From: Bacilli bacterium
GTDB taxonomy: Bacteria > Bacillota_I > Bacilli_A > RF39 > UBA660
Length of the DNA stretch: 8,674 nt
Reading direction: 5' to 3'
NCBI GenBank assembly: GCA_017460245.1
Contig: JAFUBK010000110.1
Coordinates: 1-8,674 of the forward strand
Below the pieces are notes generated by a model, which saw only the letters and a list, made by a program, of their open reading frames with translations, was not told the DNA's origin and made no database searches. The translations under genes and the position numbers were made by a program. Shown one piece after another: positions 1 to 4,143 of this stretch (position 1 is the first letter of the stretch; every line of letters begins with the position of its first letter).

Positions 1-146
1 AGGCCGACAACCTTCCGATGCAAGTTAACAAAGCCACAGAATCGTTATTTATAGTAAACCCATTAAAAGGAAAAGAAAGAGATTCAATCTGGAGTACTCA
101 CCCAAGTACATATAATCGTATTGAAAAATTAAGAAACATTAAATAA
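1..146 (+). CDS. htpX: M48 family metalloprotease (HtpX-like), C-terminal 47 residues
   Basis: The frame that starts at base 3 is open from the window edge to TAA at 144-146 and encodes the last 47 residues of a protein. The tail contains ATESLFIVNP followed about ten residues later by STHPSTYNRIEKLR. This matches how HtpX-type M48 proteases end: a 'LF(I/V)xNP' segment, then a 'STHPPTxxRIxxLR' tail. The usual second proline of STHPP is serine here. HtpX proteins are membrane-bound zinc proteases that degrade damaged membrane proteins. The HExxH zinc motif and the membrane segments lie upstream of the window, so activity cannot be judged. No terminator hairpin follows the stop, so some transcription may continue into the gene at 217. 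The family call is fairly secure, but the symbol is tentative because other M48 proteases share this ending. Confidence 0.72.
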   Translation, partial: ADNLPMQVNKATESLFIVNPLKGKERDSIWSTHPSTYNRIEKLRNIK

Positions 147-183
147 ATTAAGAAAAACAAAGCAAAAAATAGATAAATTATAA

Positions 184-202
184 AAAATATGTTATGATTA
201 TA
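184..202 (+). promoter_or_regulatory. Extended -10 promoter element for the thioredoxin-like gene
   Basis: The 19-mer AAAATATGTTATGATTATA contains an extended -10 of form TGnTAnnAT: TG at 190-191 and TATGAT at 193-198. It lies just before the Shine-Dalgarno AAAGGAGGT (202-210) of the gene at 217. Near-identical copies precede the start codons at 2720 (minus) and 2875 (plus). No good -35 box is visible 16-18 bases upstream, as is common for extended -10 promoters. A start about seven bases after the -10 would leave a leader of only about 12 nt that begins at the Shine-Dalgarno. Confidence 0.5.
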
Positions 203-216
203 AAGGAGGTATAATT

Positions 217-1074
217 ATGAACGAAAACAAAAGACTGCTTGCTGTTTTTGGATTGGTAATATTAATAGTTGTTATAATTTTACTAATTAGCTTATGGCCA
301 AAACCAAACAAAGCTTGTAGTTGCAATGTTAAAGCAGATAGTGATTTCGACAAATTAGGAAAAGTAAATTATGAACAATATGAATGTTTAAGTAACCTAT
401 CAAGTACAAATGCCCTAGTAGTATCTGATGATTTATCAAAAAAAGAAAAAACAACATTAAACGCAGTAGCCAGTGAAATAGGCAAAGTAATTTATTATCT
501 TGATACAGAAAAATTATCAAAATCAGAATTGAGCAAAGCCAAAAAAGCTTTACAATATAGCGATAATTCATTTGAAAAAGACGTTATTTTAGCTATAAGT
601 AGTAATAAGGTTACTGCTTATAAAGAAAACATTTTAAGTTCTTTTGATGAACTAAAAAGTTTTGCTGATGAAGCTAATATAGCTAAATTTGCTTGCAATG
701 TTCAAAGCGATGCGGATTACGAAAATTTGGGTGAAATTACTTATGATCAATATCAATGCTTGCTAGAAAATGACAACACTTTTGCCGTTATTATTGCAAG
801 AACAACTTGTAGTTGGTGCCAAAAGTTCAAACCAGAAATTAACAAATATGTAGGTGAAAACGCCCTTCCAATTTATATCATTGAATATGACAAATGGGAA
901 GAAAACGAATTCAATTCATTACTTTCATCACTAGAATACTTTAACGAAAACGATAGTTGGGGAACACCACTTACATTAGCAGTCAAAGATAAAAAAGTTA
1001 TCGCTGAACTTAGCGGGTATACCGATGACGAAAGCGAAATGGAAGCCTTCTTTAAAGAAGCAGGATTAAAATAA
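217..1074 (+). CDS. Membrane-anchored tandem thioredoxin-like protein (one intact CSWC site, one degenerate domain)
   Basis: This 285-residue protein has an N-terminal signal anchor (residues about 7-27, very hydrophobic, preceded by K5 R6) and then two homologous domains of about 120 residues on the outer face. Domain 2 (about 158-285) looks like a thioredoxin fold. It has a strand FAVIIA, the redox motif C198-S-W-C201, and a WGTP motif with the expected cis-proline P251 before a strand. Domain 1 (about 34-154) aligns along its length, for example CNVKADSDFDKLG with CNVQSDADYENLG, YEQYECL with YDQYQCL, and similar ends. In domain 1 the CxxC position reads SKKE (74-77) and the cis-Pro position is Asp (122), so it cannot be redox-active in the usual way. 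Both domains keep an extra cysteine pair (C36/C57 and C160/C181). The likely role is extracytoplasmic thiol-disulfide exchange, with domain 1 perhaps binding substrate or partner; the role is inferred. The ATG follows an excellent SD AAAGGAGGT with a 6-nt spacer. A terminator overlaps the stop, so the gene is probably monocistronic. Confidence 0.85.
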   Translation: MNENKRLLAVFGLVILIVVIILLISLWPKPNKACSCNVKADSDFDKLGKVNYEQYECLSNLSSTNALVVSDDLSKKEKTTLNAVASEIGKVIYYLDTEKLSKSELSKAKKALQYSDNSFEKDVILAISSNKVTAYKENILSSFDELKSFADEANIAKFACNVQSDADYENLGEITYDQYQCLLENDNTFAVIIARTTCSWCQKFKPEINKYVGENALPIYIIEYDKWEENEFNSLLSSLEYFNENDSWGTPLTLAVKDKKVIAELSGYTDDESEMEAFFKEAGLK

Positions 1075-1097
1075 AGCAATGATAAATTGCTTTTTTT
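1073..1097 (+). terminator. Rho-independent terminator of the thioredoxin-like gene
   Basis: The stem AAAGCAAT (1073-1080) pairs perfectly with ATTGCTTT (1086-1093) across the five-base loop GATAA. An uninterrupted run of seven T extends to 1097. The left arm overlaps the TAA stop at 1072-1074. Confidence 0.88.
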
Positions 1098-1118
1098 CAT
1101 AATTTAATTTCTCTTAAA

Positions 1119-1124
1119 TATAAT
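1119..1124 (+). promoter_or_regulatory. Candidate -10 box (TATAAT) for the holin-like gene
   Basis: A perfect TATAAT lies 15 bases before the ATG at 1140 and directly ahead of the Shine-Dalgarno AGGTGAT (1130-1136). TTCATA at 1096-1101 has the right 17-base spacing for a weak -35 and overlaps the T-run of the preceding terminator. The leader would be only about 9 nt. In a region this AT-rich a chance TATAAT is possible. Confidence 0.4.
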
Positions 1125-1139
1125 TAATTAGGTGATATT

Positions 1140-1394
1140 ATGGATATAGTAGGTTATATTACAGATAGCCGAACAATATTAATTCCAGCATTATACATAA
1201 TTGGTTATATAATCAAAACTTCAACATTAATAAAAAATAAGTATATTCCTTTAATTTTACTAGCTATATCGATTATTTTTTCAATATTTATGGGCGGAGA
1301 TTCGATAACGTATAGTATAATTCAAGGAATTTTAGCTGCCGGCGCTACTGTCATGACCGATCAGTTAATTAAACAATCGAGGAAAAGTCAATAA
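1140..1394 (+). CDS. Small phage-holin-family membrane protein
   Basis: This 84-residue protein has two clear membrane segments (about 12-27 and 34-51), a third weaker hydrophobic stretch (about 57-71), and a basic tail (KQSRKSQ). The pattern 'PALYIIGYIIK...KYIPLILL...SIIQGILAAGA...DQLIKQ' matches the small holin family of Firmicutes phages known as Phage_holin_5_2, in which KYIPLIL and SxIQGxxxAG are typical. Holins form membrane lesions that release phage endolysin. Here there is no endolysin, tail or other phage gene on either side. It may therefore be a prophage remnant, a domesticated holin used for protein release or autolysis, or simply a small membrane protein of the same fold. The start is set by ATG after SD AGGTGAT. 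The gene has its own terminator and a possible own promoter, so it looks like a single-gene unit. Confidence 0.75.
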   Translation: MDIVGYITDSRTILIPALYIIGYIIKTSTLIKNKYIPLILLAISIIFSIFMGGDSITYSIIQGILAAGATVMTDQLIKQSRKSQ

Positions 1395-1417
1395 AAGCCA
1401 GAAAAACCTGGCTTTTT
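1393..1417. terminator. Bidirectional terminator between convergent genes
   Basis: AAAAGCCAG (1393-1401) pairs perfectly with CTGGCTTTT (1408-1416) around a six-base loop AAAAAC. T-runs follow the stem on the plus strand (to 1417) and, through the A-run before the left arm, on the minus strand. It sits exactly between the TAA of the plus-strand gene (1392-1394) and the TAA of the minus-strand gene (1416-1418), so it can end both transcripts. Confidence 0.85.
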
Positions 1418-2720
1418 AAAATGTTGTATTAAGTAATAATGAAAGAATACCTGTTAAAATAGCTGCCAATACAATAATTAAAGTGCTTAAAGTGTCATTA
1501 GAATTAGGTTTTGGCATTTCTCCTAAAGTTTTAACGTTAGCTTTATCTTTTTCGATTCCCATTTCCTCATCGTATTCTACTTGCAAATTATCTAAATATT
1601 CAAGTAGTTGAGTCATATTTTCTTGCGACTTAACTGACAATTTATAAAACAAAGAATCATCTCTATATGATTCTATAAACTCTTTTTCACTAGAATCAAG
1701 CTCTTCGTTATTCAAACATTTAACAAGTAAATCAGCAATTTTTTTATCCAACGCCTCATCATTTAAATCTTTTTGAATGTTTTCGTTTTTAACAGTAGTA
1801 GTTGGTGCGGTAACATCCCCGTTATTATCAATAGCTTTTTCCGTGCCAACACTGATTTTTTTATCAGCAACATTATTTTCATTAGCAACATTAATTGGTG
1901 TTAAACCTTCACCAAAATCAGCAAGCAACATTTGATCGTCAGTTATAGCTTTGTCCATATTAACCCCATACATTGTACTAGGATTATAATAACCTTTGAT
2001 ATTTTCTGCTACATTAGCTGCTGGGTTTTCTAAACTAGAAACATCAATAGTTTTGTTTTCCGAATGTTGAAATTCTGCAGCAATTTCCATAGATTTTTCA
2101 ATAGCTTTATCAACATCTTCTCTAGAAGCAATTTTATCAAGCTCTATTTCATTTAAAATAGCTTCATATATTGTACGGTTGCCATCAGTGTTATTGATAG
2201 TGTGTGGTACTCCGTTTTTATAAAAAACTACAATATTTGCATTAGTGTTTATATCATATTCAGTAATATTATTTTCTTTAAAAAGAGTTTCTAATCTAAC
2301 ATCAATATTTTCTTTAACAATTTCTTCTTTTTTTTCCACAGTTTTATTACTTTCAGCAAAAACCTTATTCATATCTTCAGCAAGTTTCTCGGCCTGACTA
2401 CTATTTACAATAGTTTCATTTTTAATCGCCCCAGCTAGTTCAGGAACATTAATAGAAGCGGCCATATTTTTAATATCTTCTTGAATTTCTTGAGTATTTT
2501 TATACTCATTATGCTCAATTTTTTCTGTAATTTTTTCTCTCACAACTTCTAAAATAGCTTCGATCGTATAATTTAAAAGCCTTTCTTTGTCATCAGTTTT
2601 AATAAGGTTTAAATTTACCAAAGAAAAATTTCCATTTTCATTTCTAAGCAAATGCATTTTCCCGTCTTTATATACAAATTCGTAGTTCCTATCATTAATC
2701 GTTATCTTATACTCGTACAT
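1416..2720 (-). CDS. Tail-anchored protein of unknown function with duplicated N-terminal units
   Basis: I do not recognise a named family. The 434-residue product has no signal peptide, is rich in Asn, Glu and Lys, and ends in one hydrophobic segment (about 411-430, LSTLIIVLAAILTGILSLLL) followed by only four residues. It is therefore a predicted C-tail-anchored protein with its bulk in the cytoplasm. The N-terminal region is duplicated. Residues 3-30 (EYKITIND..FVYKDGKMH..N..GN) align with 154-181 (EYDINTN..VVFYKNGVPH..N..GN). In both copies a YTIEAIL/TIYEAIL helix follows and then a weaker match around KNETIVNSS/ENKTIDVSS; copy 1 carries about 19 extra residues. A variable linker (about 225-315) and a helical acidic part (about 316-395) come before the anchor. 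The open frame extends upstream to an ATG at 2765, but the start at 2720 is preferred: AGGTGAT sits at 2730-2724, and the longer version would read through the promoter-like element. The stop abuts the shared terminator. Confidence 0.82.
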   Translation of the reverse strand: MYEYKITINDRNYEFVYKDGKMHLLRNENGNFSLVNLNLIKTDDKERLLNYTIEAILEVVREKITEKIEHNEYKNTQEIQEDIKNMAASINVPELAGAIKNETIVNSSQAEKLAEDMNKVFAESNKTVEKKEEIVKENIDVRLETLFKENNITEYDINTNANIVVFYKNGVPHTINNTDGNRTIYEAILNEIELDKIASREDVDKAIEKSMEIAAEFQHSENKTIDVSSLENPAANVAENIKGYYNPSTMYGVNMDKAITDDQMLLADFGEGLTPINVANENNVADKKISVGTEKAIDNNGDVTAPTTTVKNENIQKDLNDEALDKKIADLLVKCLNNEELDSSEKEFIESYRDDSLFYKLSVKSQENMTQLLEYLDNLQVEYDEEMGIEKDKANVKTLGEMPKPNSNDTLSTLIIVLAAILTGILSLLLNTTF

Positions 2721-2723
2721 ACT

Positions 2724-2730
2724 ATCACCT
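2724..2730 (-). promoter_or_regulatory. Shine-Dalgarno that fixes the start of the minus-strand gene
   Basis: The minus strand reads AGGTGAT-AGT-ATG, with the ATG at 2720-2718. The same AGGTGAT form precedes the gene at 1140 and, as GGTGGTGAT, the gene at 4144. The upstream in-frame ATG at 2765 has no comparable site. Confidence 0.75.
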
Positions 2731-2732
2731 AT

Positions 2733-2751
2733 TATTATAGTAACATATTTT
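2733..2751 (-). promoter_or_regulatory. Extended -10 promoter element for the tail-anchored gene
   Basis: On the minus strand the 19-mer AAAATATGTTACTATAATA matches the elements at 184-202 and 2827-2845 at 16 positions common to all three. TG is at 2745-2744 and the -10 is either TACTAT (2742-2737) or TATAAT (2739-2734). It lies immediately before the Shine-Dalgarno, giving a predicted leader of roughly 10 nt or less. Confidence 0.5.
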
Positions 2752-2797
2752 AAAACATTAAACAAATTTAATTTTTAATAATACAAATATCGACATA

Positions 2798-2815
2798 AAA
2801 GGACAAAACTCCTTT
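2798..2815. repeat. Inverted repeat in the divergent promoter region
   Basis: AAAGGA (2798-2803) and TCCTTT (2810-2815) form a perfect 6-bp stem around CAAAAC. T-rich sequence follows on the plus strand (2818-2822), and the preceding A-run gives a T-run on the minus strand. It lies between two divergent genes, where no transcript needs ending, and overlaps the position expected for the -35 of the promoter at 2827-2845. It could be an operator, a weak attenuating terminator for upstream transcription, or chance. Confidence 0.3.
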
Positions 2816-2826
2816 AATTTTTGCCC

Positions 2827-2845
2827 AAAATATGTTATTATTATA
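2827..2845 (+). promoter_or_regulatory. Extended -10 promoter element for the surface-protein operon
   Basis: AAAATATGTTATTATTATA differs from the element at 184-202 at a single base. It has TG at 2833-2834 and the -10 TATTAT at 2836-2841. The predicted start near 2848 gives a leader of about 27 nt before the TTG at 2875, longer than the other two copies give. No convincing -35 is seen. Confidence 0.5.
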
Positions 2846-2874
2846 TAAGATAGATAATAAGGGAGTGAAGTGAG

Positions 2875-3375
2875 TTGGATAAGAAGTATTTACCATTAAT
2901 AATATTGTTGTTCTTATTAGCTTTATCGCTTTTAGGACGCAACATTCAAGCAAAATATATAAACAACTCCGCTAATGATGACACTGCAAAAGTTGCTTTA
3001 ATGGCTAGCGATACCATAATTGATATTACATCCCCACTTTTGTCTGAACCAGGAAGTACAGATATCGTCCCCTTTGTTATTACTAACAAATCAGAAAATA
3101 AAGTTTGCGAAGTTGCTCAAACTTATAAATTTACTATAGACAGATCAAATAACATCCCATTTGAATATCAACTTTGTAAAGATTCAAACTGTACCGAAAC
3201 AATTTCTGAAACAAACGGATATTATACAGATGCGAATTTTAAATTTGATGCCGGAGTTGAACAATCTGCACAGTATTATTTAAAAATAACTTGGCCTGAA
3301 AATCAAAATGATGCCTCATACGCTTTAGAAGTAGACTATATTAGAGTTAAAGTTGAAATAATTCAAATAAATTAA
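2875..3375 (+). CDS. Exported small beta-rich surface protein, TasA/SipW-cargo-like
   Basis: This 166-residue product starts at TTG. A stop codon lies in frame just upstream (TGA 2866-2868), and the next in-frame ATG, at residue 43, would remove the export signal, so TTG is the only sensible start. GGGAG (2861-2865) is the Shine-Dalgarno, about 9 nt away. Residues about 5-20 are hydrophobic after KK, with possible cleavage after QA (25-26). The mature part is predicted beta-sandwich: 'AKVALMASDTIID' then 'PFVITNKSENKVCEVAQTYKFTI', resembling the mature start and 'xVTNxx..(S)EVxxxYxxxI' strands of camelysin/TasA-like proteins exported by SipW-type signal peptidases. The next gene has a similar motif. 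C101 and C106 could form a disulfide (CKDSNC); C78 is single. It is the first gene of an operon with the genes at 3399 and 4144. A role as a fibre subunit or adapter is inferred, not shown. Confidence 0.75.
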   Translation: MDKKYLPLIILLFLLALSLLGRNIQAKYINNSANDDTAKVALMASDTIIDITSPLLSEPGSTDIVPFVITNKSENKVCEVAQTYKFTIDRSNNIPFEYQLCKDSNCTETISETNGYYTDANFKFDAGVEQSAQYYLKITWPENQNDASYALEVDYIRVKVEIIQIN

Positions 3376-3398
3376 TAGAAAGGTAGTGCTGCAGTAAT

Positions 3399-4124
3399 AT
3401 GAAGAAACGAAAAGTCAAAAAAAAATATAAAATTCTAATCTTGTTACTATTTCTCGTTAGCGGCGTAAGCGCAATGTACATATTAAAAAACAACAACGAA
3501 TTAGTTTATGGCGCCAAATCCTTTTACTTTAATAGTGACTTATTAATAGCAAGTGGTACTAACGCTAAAAACTATACATTACAAGATGGCGTCGATAGCA
3601 TAACTATAAATATAAACAACTACGATGATAAATTAAGAATTTCAGAAGTTAACATAAATTACGAAGTAACTCTTACGGATTCAGCAGGGGCAGAAGTAAG
3701 CAAAAAAACCGGAACTCTAACCAAAAATGTTAAAACCGATAAAGCAATAACATTCGATAATTTAGATGCCGGCTCATATACTGTTACCGCTGTAGCCACC
3801 AAACCCTATCACAAAATCTTAACTGCAAATTTTCATCTGCAGGCAACAAATGACAATATCGAATATAGTGTAACCGATATAAAAAATAGTCAAATAGTCC
3901 AGCTAACAGTAACAACAAAGGACTATTCAGGAAATGCTACCATAACATTCCCTGAAAATATTATCCCAGATAACACAGATCCCTATTTTAAAAATTATGA
4001 TAAACAAACAAATGCAAACGCATACACAGTAAATTTGCAAAACAATAGTGAATACACATTTAAGTTTTTTAAATCTGTACCAAGTACAGTATATACAAAA
4101 TCAAATTTTACCATAACAAAATAA
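3399..4124 (+). CDS. Exported beta-rich surface protein, distant relative of the preceding gene product
   Basis: The 241-residue product has a very basic N-terminus (KKRKVKKKYK), a hydrophobic segment (about 11-28) and a possible cleavage after VSA (23-25); otherwise it stays anchored there. The following 'AKSFYFNSDLL' and 'ITININNYDDKLRISEVNINYEVTLT' (68-93) resemble the early strands of TasA-like cargo and match the 'ITNK..CEVAQTYKFTI' region of its neighbour, so the two look like diverged relatives. Residues about 94-147 have the form of a small Ig-like or carboxypeptidase-regulatory-like unit ending LDAGSYTVTAVATKPYHK. Residues 150-241 are more beta strands ending without an anchor or sorting motif. 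There are no cysteines. SD AAAGGTAGTG (3379-3388) precedes ATG, 23 nt after the previous stop. Tandem TAA TAA ends the gene. The exact function is unknown; co-transcription with a giant surface protein suggests a structural or assembly role. Confidence 0.77.
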   Translation: MKKRKVKKKYKILILLLFLVSGVSAMYILKNNNELVYGAKSFYFNSDLLIASGTNAKNYTLQDGVDSITININNYDDKLRISEVNINYEVTLTDSAGAEVSKKTGTLTKNVKTDKAITFDNLDAGSYTVTAVATKPYHKILTANFHLQATNDNIEYSVTDIKNSQIVQLTVTTKDYSGNATITFPENIIPDNTDPYFKNYDKQTNANAYTVNLQNNSEYTFKFFKSVPSTVYTKSNFTITK

Positions 4125-4143
4125 TAAAAAAGGTGGTGATTAG

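Noticed and set aside
329..1100. Minus-strand open frames opposite the thioredoxin-like gene (329-571, 873-1100)
   Set aside because: The plus strand carries a clearly homologous duplicated protein here. The antisense products are low-complexity, and one runs through the terminator.
2721..2765. Longer minus-strand start at 2765 adding 15 residues
   Set aside because: The added residues would be encoded by the promoter-like element and the Shine-Dalgarno itself, and 2765 has no ribosome binding site.
2768..2953. 61-residue minus-strand open frame over the divergent region
   Set aside because: It overlaps the start of the exported protein gene at 2875 and the promoter region, has no ribosome binding site, and its protein looks like out-of-frame translation.
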